Below are positions 35,886 to 47,303 of a stretch of DNA of 64,000 nucleotides, one piece after another (position 1 is the stretch's first letter; each line of letters begins with the position of its first letter). The DNA is from Emergomyces orientalis. Taxonomy: Eukaryota; Ascomycota; Eurotiomycetes; Onygenales; Ajellomycetaceae. The translations under genes were made by a program, and so were the position numbers. The stretch lies in assembly GCA_002110485.1 (NCBI GenBank), contig MOWL01000070.1, positions 310,001 through 374,000 of the forward strand, given 5' to 3'. The notes below the pieces were generated by a model that did no database searches, was not told the DNA's origin, and saw nothing but the letters and a program-made list of their open reading frames with translations.

Positions 35886-36587
35886 ATGCAAGCCCTGAAT
35901 AACAACATGGCTTACGCGCAGCCACCAATTCGCCGCGTGCACCTCGTTAAAGAAAAAGGCTGGACTCGCCTCAACTACAAAATAACTACCCCAGATGACG
36001 TCTCCTGTCTTTACACCGTCGAGACCTCGAGCAGCCATCCGGAAGTGACAATAACTCGGCATCTCCAGCCAATCCCATACAGCCAATCTACCAGTTCCAT
36101 GTCGAGGCTCTCCGGACAATTCTCCCTATCCAGCCTCTTGGGGCAATCTCGGCATCACCAACAATATCAGGGGGCCCAGTTCAACAACGACTATGTCGTC
36201 GGCACAGCGACCTTCCATACCTTCTCGTCAACAATTGACATTAACCTCAGCACCAACCGTGCCATTACCATGAAGCGTCCAGACTCGTTTTCCACGACGC
36301 GCAGGTTTGAGAGCCTGACGCCGCTGGGTACGCTGGAGTGGAAGAGTGATGGCGGCGCTTTGGGGAGCCTTGTCACGAATAATCTTAAACTAGTGGACGC
36401 AAGTGGTCGTACGGTTGCACGGTACGAGAAGCATTCGTCGTTACTGTCCAGGCAGAGTGACGCTATCACTTTGCTTGTGCCAGAGTTGGATGGGTTTCTT
36501 GACATTGTGATCATTACGTGCATGGCCACGATCGAGTATAGACGGGTAGAGGATGAGGTGGTGGCAGAGGCTGCTGGTGGTATATGA
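35886..36587 (+). CDS. Hypothetical protein, tubby-C/LURP-like beta fold suspected
   Basis: Single exon, 233 residues from the ATG at 35886; a second in-frame ATG lies at 35907. An open frame continues upstream but reads like AT-rich leader. The body is rich in beta-strand-like segments: WTRLNYKITTPDDVSCLYTV, VVGTATFHTFSSTIDINL, PLGTLEWKSDGG, VDASGRTVARYEK, and a hydrophobic C-terminal segment LDGFLDIVIITCMATIEYRR. This pattern of G-x-L-x-W and VDASGR-type turns followed by a terminal hydrophobic helix resembles fungal proteins of the tubby-C-like/LURP-one kind, which is suspected only. No signal peptide from the chosen start. Its codons look normal and the frame is intact, unlike the pseudogenes on both sides. 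Confidence 0.6.
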   Translation: MQALNNNMAYAQPPIRRVHLVKEKGWTRLNYKITTPDDVSCLYTVETSSSHPEVTITRHLQPIPYSQSTSSMSRLSGQFSLSSLLGQSRHHQQYQGAQFNNDYVVGTATFHTFSSTIDINLSTNRAITMKRPDSFSTTRRFESLTPLGTLEWKSDGGALGSLVTNNLKLVDASGRTVARYEKHSSLLSRQSDAITLLVPELDGFLDIVIITCMATIEYRRVEDEVVAEAAGGI

Positions 36588-37800
36588 TCGTGTGAGTGCT
36601 GAGGAGCCAGGGAGATAATGTTATGTTTTGACTTATTTTTGATTTCATCTCCTTTCTGTTTTATCCTGTCTGTCTTTAGTATCCAGGCCTGGAGCCTTCA
36701 TCTCTTCTCCCTTGTTCCTGTTGTTACGCCATTTTTAATTTCCCACTTACAAATAACTACAATGTCAGAATTATAACTAGTGAATGTTCATTTAAGGACG
36801 TTATGCAGTTAGAGATATACTAGTACATTGGAATGGTCTGGTGTTTGAAGCTGATCATTTTGAATCAGCTGATAGTTATGTCTTAGATTTATTTATAACA
36901 TTCAGAGACAAAATTTATTGTCAAATGGAACTCTGACTAGAACATAGCAAATAGAAAAGAGAAAAGAGGAAGCAAAGAAAAGCAAATAAAATAATATAAA
37001 TAAAATATAAAATAAAATAAAATAAAATAAGATCAATCAGCAAGCATCAATTTTCAAACATGGTGTTTGCCATTCAATTAGAAGCAAAATCGGATGTATG
37101 ATGTTCCGATATGGGTCAAATTACCCAAAGCGGCTTTTGGCCTTAATCATTCGAGAGCCTTGAACTACGTGACTCAATGATCTAAATTACAGACAATGCG
37201 AGCACTGAGAACCTAAAATGTTGACAAAAATGTTGACATCAATGGGAGAACTTGGGGTGCATTCCATTTTGCGATACTTCTATTGGGGAAAATGTTACAG
37301 CTGTACCCCATTCGCGACGGGCAATTCAATCTGGCCATGATCTCAGAACGCGCTCTGGAACTCTGGCCGTAATATGATCTTTTCGTCAATATAGGAGAAT
37401 CAGCAGTGGGCTCCACAAGAGGGGCGGGATAAATCCTGGCCCACACAAAGAGACATGAATACTTGCCGCCCCAGCGCCCTAAAGTCTAGATACCCTAATT
37501 CCCCCTACCGATCCTGGATGGGTTGCCATCCCCCAAGAACATATTCGGGACAGCAAGTAGATATAATCTGAGGCTCACTTTGATGCAGCCTGCTCTGCAA
37601 TTTCGACCACGTCCTGTCATTCATTCTACAACTAGTTTCTCCCATGGCCCCGGCTGACTCTAGCCACCAGCAATCGAACGTGTATTAGCAGCAGCCGCGT
37701 GGTAGGCACTTTCTAACAGAATGGGACTGGGGTTATTCAGATGGTTGCGTACCTTTCCCCTCCTGAAGAACTCCCCATGTAAATGAGTTGTGCATAACTC
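36588..37800. other. AT-rich intergenic DNA
   Basis: Contains an AAAAT/AAATA-rich tract at about 36980-37030. No gene seen. Confidence 0.5.
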
Positions 37801-37814
37801 AACTGCTGCTTCAT

Positions 37815-40000
37815 TTCCCTTCTCCCGAGTTTGAAATCCTCAATCCCACGCTCCAAAGATTGCAATCGTAGCGCTGGTGGAATTGATCCAGACTTAGTGA
37901 GTCACTACGGAATAATTGCGTCGGGCAATCAAGTTATTAAAAGCCTGAAGCAGAGAAACAAATTTTACAACCAATTGGATGTGTGCTGCGTTGAGATGGA
38001 AGCTTTTGGATTAATAGGTAACTTCCCATGCCTCATCTTAGCTGGCAGGAGCTTGGCAATGTTCCAGCAGAGAAGGCAAACGAGAAGGCGAAGGAAATTG
38101 TGTTCAACCAGCTTCGCAAGAAAGCGTGGGACAGGTGAGTTTACCTCCCAGTACAGAAAACTTTGCCCACTAACACTCCGAAATCTAGATTCCGATGGGT
38201 GGAATTATCACTGAAGTGGGCACTCGACTCCAGCAACCCCTCGGTTATGATCGTTTCTTCCTTGGGTGTTCTCTCGAGTACTCTTTCCGAGATGTATCAG
38301 ATACTTCTGGAAGAGATCGAGAACGAACGAGAAGCCAAGAAGCAAGTGGTTTATCGAACAATCATATGGCTTTTAGGTGCGCAACGGCCACTACCGATTG
38401 CTAAAACAAAGGAAGCCATCCTTTTCAGAACAGGGCGACATTCCGCAAGCATACCCGAACAATATGTGCTCGATTGCTGTCATCATCTGGTCACGTAGGT
38501 TATAAAAACTGAAAATTTTACATTTGGATTCGCATCAGTTACTCAATATACCAGAAAGATACAGAAACGTCATAGAAACGATTTGGGACATACAGGCCAA
38601 TGTAATTTCCCTGGATCCCATTCGACTACGGACATTAGATTTAATGGAAACACATCCGTGTTTATGGGCTGTGCATTTACCTACTGGTCAAATCACTACG
38701 CTGTTGTTGGGCAAGAGCAGGATGAATTAGGTGAAGAGTTCAGCAAGTTCCCCGTTATGATATGGCATAAGGGAGGGTGGTTTTCCAAGGGGATCCGCTC
38801 TCCACCAGGGATCATATCATCGTGTGGCGATGAGATACAATGTGGGAAGCTCAAGGAGTCACCCAGCACACCGCCCGACGCCGCCTTCGTTTGCTTTGTT
38901 ATAGATATACTTAACATCTTACAAATAGGCATCCAGTGGAGTCTAAATAAGAATGGAAGGACTTGTTTCCATGCCGTGTGTTTTCATAACCATGTGGGCG
39001 TGGCAAACGTGCTCCTTAACAAGGAGTGCCAGTATATGTTGGCGTGATCAGGAAGGTCTGGTGGTGGGCCTCTTTGCAGCGGAAAAATCCAACGGCGAAC
39101 TGGTTGATTTGTTCATTGGTGATGCAAAAGTAAAAATCGAAGGGAAAAATGATAAGAGTTTCAAAAAATACCTGGTACACCATCGAGGCGACGAAAATCT
39201 TGGTTGATCGCAGCGTATGACATTCAAATCACCGGGGAGAGGGCTGTGGTTGCTTTGGTTTATAAACATCCAAGGTACGAGATCATGGAAATACGGGTTC
39301 GACGACGAGAAATTCCGATGTCAAGCAGCGACACTCGACGCAGCCAGATACGGGAGAAATTGCACGCTAGCGCCATTGCTTCTTCAAGAACGAGAAGATG
39401 AAGTGCGAATTACAGAAGAGTTGGTAGCGGGCGCCGCAGGAATTAACTCTGGCCAGGATGCTGATACATTACGCGTCCTTTTCGATGCAAGAGGAGACGT
39501 CATGGCATCCAAAAACATGATGACTGTGATCCTCAGAAAATGCAGCGAAGAAGCGATAACATCCATCCTCTAGCGACCAGGCGTCCAAATCACAGACAGA
39601 ATCCTGCTATCTGCCGTGCAGAACCGCAAGCTCGGCAAGGCTACGTTAGCACGCTTACTCGAATGTTAAGAAAAGGGTATTCGGGTTACTGAAGAATTAC
39701 TCGTCGCCGCTGCTGGCATGCAAGGCTGACCCTAGCGTTTGTTTTCGACCAACCAGGACCAAAAGTTCAGATTACTGAAGCAATCCTGGAGGCAGCTGCG
39801 AGATCCTCTTTCGGGAACGACGCCTTGGAGCTTCTCTTCAGCCGACGAGGAGGAGACTTTCAGATAACTGAAGGTGTGGTAATCGCCGCGCAGACTCTGT
39901 TTCTTCGGGGAAAGTCATGAATTTCTCGCTCGAGCGGAGAGGACACGAAGTTCAGATCATCGAAGGAGTAAATAATGAAAGCTACAGCCAGAAACAAATG
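37815..40000 (+). pseudogene. Decayed NLR/STAND-type gene: phosphorylase domain, ankyrin and short repeats
   Basis: Pieces of one fungal NOD-like protein appear in order but in shifting frames with stops. (1) 37880-38040: nucleoside-phosphorylase (PNP_UDP) end, SHYGIIASGNQVIK and LDVCCVEMEAFGLIGNFPCL. (2) 38060-38490: AEKANEKAKEIVFNQLRKKA and FRWVELSLKWALDSSNPSVM, STLSEMYQILLEEIENE, TIIWLLGAQRPLPI, the helical region that follows NACHT domains. (3) 38930-39200: ankyrin repeats, NGRTCFHAVCFHNHVGVANV and VGLFAAEKSNGELVDLFIGD. (4) 39390-39960: tandem units of about 31-34 residues starting ITEELVAGAAG, QITDRILLSAV, VTEELLVAAAG, QITEAILEAAA, QITEGVVIAA. The NACHT ATPase core itself is absent, so an internal deletion is likely. 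Intact relatives act in non-self recognition. At least four frame changes or stops (39570, 39667, 39728, 39918) make it non-functional. Confidence 0.75.
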
Positions 40001-42790
40001 CAGGAATCGTGACCAGCATATGCGCGAATCTGAACCTGACCAATTGATCGATCATTTTTTCGAATTATACGTGACCGGCGGAGAAAGACCTGCTGAGGCG
40101 GTGCAGCCGCTGTTCGAAAAAATAAAGTTTTGGAAGAGCTCATGCTACGTCACTTTCCACCAGGCTTCGATTCATGTCGAAAGTGGATGGGATGTCGCAA
40201 TGCTATGGAGGCACTTCTTGTTTACCGAGCATAAAAATTTGAGGGTTGCTATAGCCTCCTGGCTATGGTACTCGGAGATCGTGGGATGTTCGCTCTGGGC
40301 GGGCAATTCTCCGACCTACAGAACCCCCGATGATCGCATTCGCAAAATATTTCGACGAAGAGCTGGTGGAATTGCTCCTTGATCAAACAGGGATACGGAC
40401 TGGGGACTTATCTCCCACTTCCAGGATGAAGAATGGGCCGCTCATAACAATATTTAAATTCAAAAATGCAAAACATCAGATTGCAGATTGAGAAAAAGCT
40501 AAGAACACAGAATACCGCACAAGCCTCGATGTCAGCCCGTTGAAATCTTATTCACAATAAATAAGACTGCGCGCTGCTTCTAGCTTCCCCCAAATATCAC
40601 GCCTTGTGTTGGACTCTCGACAATGGTGTACCAATGAAAGCAAAACCCGTGCATGCGAACTGCTTTCGGACTGTCCTCGTCCTGACCGAAAGAGAATTTC
40701 TTTTAAGAGAACAGGAACGCATCCATCGAAGTCAGTCGTTCTAGATCCACCACGACGCCCAAGGACACACCTAAATGTGATTATTGCGGAGCTGTTGCCT
40801 TGTTGGGCTCTCCTTAGAGAACGAATAGTGTACTGGCTATGGTGCCCGAAACTGGCCATATAATGAATAGTAGTAGTGGAAAGCGATTTGTAGAGTTGGA
40901 TGGCTCGTCGATAGTAGGACGAGATGTCCAAGAGGTCATGTTGGCTGAAGTTGCATTTGGTTGGTAGCTAAGGATTACAAGCACCAACTCATTTCGGAAT
41001 AATATATCAAACATGGAAGACTCAGTACAGAATATATTCTCGTCGGATATTCCCTTTGGAGGGTTCCTTTAAATCTACTTTTCTATTTATTCTGCTCATA
41101 TACGAATTATCGTATCGTAATAATTGGTATTTATTTCTATTTACAGGAGATTGTTCCTCTTTTTTTCTTCTAGGCTCAAATAATCATCATTCCATCTTCC
41201 ACATTTCAAGCAATGCAAGTCCCAATCTAGAGTTACCCTAGGGCTTACTGTGGTTGATTAAGCAAGGCGTTCCAGAGTGCCAACTGTTTCTCGAAGGATG
41301 AGGTGAAAATCGTATCCTGTTATGAAGCTGGCGACAAAGGGGCAAACGTTTCAGAAGCTAAGAAGTTAAGTTCCGGAAAGCGGCTATTCCAAGTTGAGAT
41401 GAAGTTTGTCTGTGGGTGCAGGGAGAATTTGAAGAATAATGAAACCGGTTGCCATCAATATAACTAACTACCAGACCGCTCGATCAAGATTCTAGGTATT
41501 GATTTAGCTGGGCAAAGACCAGGGAAAGGCTGACGATGACCACTGGTTTTCAGCTAAATTTGATAGTTAAGTTATATAAAGATTAACTTAACTCGAGGGC
41601 TTACACACTGGAGGGCAATCGAAAAAGCGTGGGTTCTATTCTTAAATGGCCCCTTTTTAACTAAACGAGTTGTAGCCCGCGGCCCCTGCTGCAGGAGAAG
41701 AAACGCAAGCTGAAACGAAAAATGAAACGACAGATGAAACAACAGATGAACTGGAAAAGAATTCAACTAATGGCGAACAGCCAACAGCCCTGCAACTGCA
41801 ACCCAGATGGTTTGTAATTAACAATGATTATTGTTGGGTTTAAATTTTGCATTCTGTAACTCTGTGAAGCCTCTCTTTCTCCTCCCACCCCCTCTCCCCC
41901 CCAAAGATCGATTTTTCGTGTTGTGCATCCTTGCCATAGAATGGAGCTAGGGGCACCGTTGCCCATGCTGGTCCTCACTTTTAGGCGTGTAGGTAGTTGC
42001 ATGTTGAAGCGTAAACGGTATTCGCCCCCGCCCAAAAAACCCAGCAGGCTGGGGGGTTGATAATACGACCCCTTTATTCACACTGCTAGCGAATTGGGCG
42101 AGGAAGGGAACTAAGCACCAGCGGGAACCCTTGCAGAAAGGAACATCCAGGCTAGAGGAGTGGTTGATCGCTCGATGGTGTGAGAGACGAGAGATGGTTA
42201 GCAATGCAGTTAAAATGGCATAGTAGCAGGGAGGTCCACTTGCATATGGAATTAATTTAAAAATAAGAAAAATCCGACATAATTACTCGCGTAAATTTAT
42301 TTGCGCAACGGACGCGGCGACTTTTTTTATTTTATTTTATTTTTATTTTCTTGTCGTGGAGGTATCGTATTTAGTTATATTAACTGCTGAGTTAATGCAC
42401 GAAGTAATAAAATGAAAATATCCTTGAAAACGTCTAGAAACAACAAAAAGTATTGGGTTTTGCCAATGGCAAGGCCCCTCCCTCATGCAGGCAGGGGATA
42501 CTGTGGCAGACTCCCTTTCACAATATCACATCAAGTTCCTTTTGCTTTTTCCTAGAATAGCTTGTCGTTGATGGGCCTACGAATGAGTGGGCTGGGTGAG
42601 ATGTGTAATTGGACTCACTGGTACTTGACGTCTGGTAGGGATTCTAGGCCAAGCGGCGGTACCAGCCAAGTCACGACCCCATAGTTGGGTCTCGGCCACA
42701 GAAAAAGGTTTTATTCAACGGCCGAAGCCTAAGGAAGTTGACGCAAAACAGCAAAGAAATGCTGCAGCTCAGTCAAAACAGGATAAAAGA
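40001..42790. other. Gene-poor DNA downstream of the NLR relic
   Basis: A frame at 39975-40382 (+) may be further relic sequence. Minus frame 40548-40931 has no support. The stretch 42240-42420 is very AT-rich. No intact gene was recognised. Confidence 0.45.
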
Positions 42791-43592
42791 ATTGTGCACA
42801 GTAGAAGACTTAGGCCATTACCTCCTACACTGCTATCCAACTTTTCACTCTTCTCTACCAGTGTGTTGATAGATAATTGTTTACCCGGTGTCGCCTGTCG
42901 TCTCATCTGGTGCCTTTTGTTGGCCCTTCTTCTGTTTGGGCTTGGTCGCATTTCACTTCTCCAAGCCATCGCCATCTTCAACCTCATCTCTTTCTTCTGC
43001 TCTCTCTGTCCATCTCTGTCCACCAATCTACTCCTCCTCCTCCTCCACCAACACCGCTTCCTTCCAGCCAGTGCGTGCTTCGTCGACTTCTGCCCTCTCA
43101 GAACCGGCAGTCAGGCCTCGCAAGGGGTTTCTCCTGTCCCTGTGGGCGCGTGCTGCTCTTCTTTCTCTCATCCCATCTCCAGTCTCTCCAAAGGTCGGTC
43201 TAGTCTACCCAGGGCTGTATGGCTATATTCCCGCTTTTTTGGGGGTTCTCTTTCGTTTCTTTCCTCACCAGCAGTCTTGTAAATTGACGTTTGGATGGCT
43301 AATGTATCGTATTGGTCCTCGTACAGCCCGTCTACGTACCTACCTCGCTTTTGGCCCTCCGATTTTCCCCTCGCGCTCGTTAATATCCTCCTCCTATCAT
43401 CCCACCGCGAGAATACCGCTCTGCTACCTGTTTCTCCCTAATCTTACACGGCTCCCTTGTCGCTCTATTCACGTCGAGTTTTCGTCTCTCTCCCGAATCT
43501 TCTATCCCACGCTCTTACCTTAATCATTCACATCAACCAACTGAACATCTGTGAGAGCTTACTAGAGCTTTACACCCAAACCACAATCCAAA
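42790..43592 (+). promoter_or_regulatory. Pyrimidine-rich leader of CDC42
   Basis: About 800 bases rich in C and T on the coding strand lead up to the CDC42 ATG, like the leader of the PUF gene. Overlapping frames at 42794-43523 are rich in Ser, Leu, Pro and Phe because of base composition and are not believed to be genes. Confidence 0.4.
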
Positions 43593-44572
43593 ATGGTTGT
43601 GGCTACTATTAAGTATGTTATTCCAGTTTCCATGCCATGTCTTTTTACAGAATTTGGTTGCTGTCAGATGATAGCTCTGCGAAAAATTGAATGCTGATCA
43701 ATCATCTCGAACCGTACAGATGTGTTGTGGTTGGAGACGGTGCAGTCGGCAAGACCTGTCTACTGATTTCGTACACCACCAACAAGTTCCCCTCCGAATA
43801 CGTCCCGACCGTCTTCGATAACTATGCGGTTACAGTGATGTAAGTTGTGTGACTTCCCCTTCATGTTCACACCACATCAGCCATGTGTGCGGATCGTGTA
43901 GCACTTCAACCCCCTGCGCAAACCCTCAACTACTATATAGTCTTCTCACATGTCGTTCACGTCTCTCTTATCTACTCATATTTTGCAGGAAAAAATTAAA
44001 AAGGTTTATTGCCTCGGTATGCTAATCTGGTGCCCCAATTCCTTGAATTATAGGATTGGAGACGAGCCATATACCCTAGGACTTTTCGACACGGCCGGAC
44101 AGGAGGATTATGACCGCCTACGGCCATTATCATACCCACAGACTGATGTGTTCCTTGTCTGTTTCTCCGTCACATCGCCTGCTTCCTTCGAAAATGTCCG
44201 CGAGAAATGGTTCCCTGAGGTCCACCACCACTGCCCGGGGGTTCCTTGCCTGATCGTAGGAACCCAGACCGATTTGCGTGATGACCCAAGCGTAAGAGAG
44301 AAGCTGGCAAAGCAGAAGATGCAGCCAGTACGAAAGGAGGACGGCGATCGCATGGCGAAGGATCTGGGAGCTGTCAAATACGTAGAGTGCTCTGCTTTGA
44401 CTCAATACAAGCTCAAGGATGTGTTTGATGAGGTTAGTTGGCTTACCCTTACGTGGGCAAGATACTTTAACCACGATATATATCTAACATTCGTTTCCTT
44501 GAACCAAATTAGGCAATCGTCGCTGCCCTAGAACCAGTCCCTAAAAAGAAGTCGAAGTGTATTCTCTTCTAG
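43593..44572 (+). CDS. CDC42: Rho-family GTPase Cdc42, four exons
   Basis: Exons 43593-43612, 43720-43839, 44054-44432 and 44513-44572 give 192 residues. The P-loop is GDGAVGKT (residues 12-19), the effector loop YVPTVFDNYAVTVM, switch II DTAGQEDYDRLRPLSYPQTD, the Rho insert region begins with GTQTDLRDDPSVREKL, and ECSALTQYKLKDVF matches the G5 loop. The tail PKKKSKCILF has a polybasic stretch and a CaaX box ending in Phe, which favours geranylgeranylation. The effector and switch sequences are those of Cdc42 and not Rac. Cdc42 drives polarised growth at the plasma membrane through PAK kinases and formins. The 20-base first exon is joined in phase 2 and would be missed by simple ORF searches. 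The length matches orthologues (191-193). Intron 2 is long (214 bases) with a short open frame. Confidence 0.96.
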
Positions 44573-46313
44573 CTTTCAAGCCGCCATGATACAAATACAA
44601 TAGACCTCTACGCAAGATGAAACTTTAGCTTGGTCCAATCGCTGTTTCATTGCTAGGCGTCCCTAGATCGGGCCACATAGCTACATTACACGATTCCTAA
44701 ATATATCACATGAGGAGGGAGACATGCATCCGATGATGGTTGGATACTGAAATTTTAGAAAGGAAATGAAAAGACAAAAGGAAAAAAAAAAAGAGAAATT
44801 AATAAGGTCGAACTAATTATCATCCTGATCTGGTCGCGCGGAAAAGATCCCACGAAGAGCATAAAGCAAAACTGCCTAACAAGCAAAGATTCATCTGTCA
44901 ATTGATATTTCAGATCTCGATCTTTCTTCTCACTTGCTTTCCTTTTACTTTTACTTTTTCTTCATTTTTTCTTTCTTTTCTTTTCTTTTTGTTTTGCAAA
45001 GCGATTTTCTTCTATCGTTTTATTTTCGATCGTCCCGGCCTCTTTTCTCTTGATATATGGTTTTAGCTACTTCTACCTTGGCTGCACGTTTTAACGACTT
45101 TGATTTTTCTTTCTTTCCTTTTTTCCCTCTCTCGCTTTGAGCTCATTTTATTGCAACAAGATTCGCTGGTGCACATTTTCCCACAATTTCCTGTTTTACC
45201 CAATTCATGCTGGAATGTTTATTACTGACTTAACTGACTGAACTGCTCAAATTTTAACTGCGGCTGTGTCTATTTTCCCATCCCACTGCATTTCACATTC
45301 CCTCTCCCTGCCTTTTTTAGTTTCCTGATAACGGATCGAGAGAGAAAGAAGCCCTATTCTCCTTGCGGCTCTTTTTATTCCCCCTCTTTCTTCAAGGCTT
45401 TATGGTATTTAGGCTGCGGCGTGATAAAAAGAGACATAAAAAAAGATTAAAATTTATTCCTTTCCCCCCACCTGCCTACTTCTCTTACATCTTTCCCTTA
45501 CTCGCTTTCTTACGTGCGCACTAACTTTCAAAATAGCAATTCCTTCAACCCTTCTTACATACCAGCAAAGAACCCTTTCATATCAATTAGCAAGCATATA
45601 TACCACTTAACATCTACCATCCACCATTTTACCATTTACCATTTACCATTTACCATCTACCATTTATTTTTAATTTTGCTCTCATTTTGCAGTCTCATCT
45701 CTCATCCGACATTTATCGCTGCTTTTTTTGAGTTTCGAAAATTCATCATGTTTTGAACTCTTTTGCAGAGAGCTACAGAAACTGAAACAGACTTAGTTCT
45801 CTACTTTTCAAATGTATCATTTTTGGGCGAAATACATTCAGTTCAATTCGAATTTTAATTGATTTTCATTTAATTTACGATTTCCAGCGGAGTATACTAC
45901 ATCACACCTTGGACATGGATGGCTTTATCTAACGCATGGTTTCGGTTGTTAAAAAATAAACCCTATATGCTTGAGGAGGGGGATGAGACGCTCGATCTGG
46001 TTCTGACTCTGGATCTACGGAGAGGAGATCAAAAAGCATAACATCAGACGTTTTCCTACGAATTAGAGGGCTGAGATTGCCTATAGGAGAAAGTCTTTTG
46101 TCAAGGTTCTGGGAATGCCTGTTGTGGGATTAAGGTTAATGTTAAATGTGTCCCGGAAAACACCGGATTTGATGCGATGATGCCATGAACAACATTGCAT
46201 CATCCTGTAACTGTCATACAATTTAAAACTCGATATCAACATTTTATATCACAATCAAGGAAACAATTACCTATTTTTCCGGGGGTTTTTTTATTTTTTA
46301 TTTTTTTTTAAAT
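44573..46313. other. 3' flank of CDC42 and AT-rich spacer
   Basis: No gene seen. T- and C-rich tracts at 44930-45150 and 45280-45500. A repeat of TTACCA-type units lies at 45614-45666. Confidence 0.5.
45614..45666. repeat. Imperfect TTACCA/CTACCA short tandem repeat
   Basis: About seven to eight units of ACCATTT or ACCATCT follow each other, mostly seven bases long. Confidence 0.75.
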
Positions 46314-47224
46314 ATGACCTCATTTGAAAATAGCGGGCTGAGTGCGGAGGCCTGCGTCCCATGCGGCGCGCCAACTTTCGTCCACCAGCCCTCATGGCTC
46401 AATGAGATCTGCACTCTTTATATAAAAGAGCATGCATGGATAGACCCCCAGCTTTCTAGTGTTTCCAACCGAACTTCGCGTGACAGGGGACGCTTTAGAG
46501 CAACAGTGCCAGCAGCAGTCACCCTTGATGGCAAACGCGCCTCAAAGGTGAGAGTTAGGTATTCCCATCATGCTATCCAGGGCAGCAAATAAACAGCAAC
46601 GATTGAGATCATTGATCTTGGTCATGACCATGGTGGCATGTATGAATGTTTTCATGAGGTTCCAGGATTGAGATTTGGACAGACCCTGCTTGGGTGCAAC
46701 ATCAGGCATCCTCAATATGAGAATGGTCTTGTTGACCCTCTGAACATATCTAATCTCAAAGATGCCTTACACGGGTCCGAACGGGCCGTTTGGAGAAACA
46801 AATGTCTCGAAGGACATGCCAAGTATGGTAGCTACTGATAATGGAAGCGGCGGGATTTTCAAAAACAATTTCCATCAGAGATTCTAATACAAGTTCTACT
46901 CCATCTTCCATCAAGAGACGTTCTGAGTCTAAAGTTTGGCTTCAAGAGCGTTTGCAGCTGTTTTCTTACCCCAGTTTTTTTTGGGCATCGAGATTCGGAC
47001 CTGGCTCAGAGAAGGAATATATCTTCGAGGTGTACGAAGATCCAGTCATTGAAAAGCTGTCAGATAGCGGGGGCCTACTAAATCGAAAACGGATTTGGCC
47101 TCTCCTCCGCGAATTATCCTCTAATCTTACAATATGTTCAGAGCTTACGGTCAAGGAGGATCCGTGTCCTACAGAAGTATTTAAGCACGACTTGGTTCAT
47201 GCTAATTCCTCTATAGGAAGGTAA
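46314..47224 (+). CDS. Unrecognised spliced gene, three exons
   Basis: Exons 46314-46547, 46608-46822 and 46879-47224 join in phase (0, then 2) and remove introns of 60 and 56 bases, giving 264 residues. Segments include TFVHQPSWLNEICTLYIKEH, LDGKRASKIIDLGHDHGGMY, LNISNLKDALHGSERAVWRN, SKVWLQERLQLFSYPSFFWA and EKEYIFEVYEDPVIEKLSDS. Both splice junctions repair otherwise broken frames, which is the main evidence. I do not recognise the family and see no signal peptide or membrane helix. The ATG is directly behind a T-rich tract that could also be an acceptor region, so the true start may be elsewhere. A GTAATG donor at the very end (47220) could lead to a further exon. It is surrounded by decayed DNA and may itself be a relic or belong to a mobile element. 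Confidence 0.4.
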
Positions 47225-47303
47225 TGTACCGCAAGAAGCAAAGACCGGGCGGGCGATTGAAAGCCGAAAGGAAGCCGAAGGCGAAGAAGCGGAAACGACA
47301 ACT

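Noticed and set aside
42794..43523. Overlapping plus-strand frames of 108-211 codons before CDC42
   Set aside because: Three frames are open at once because the leader is C/T-rich; none has protein-like motifs or splice partners.
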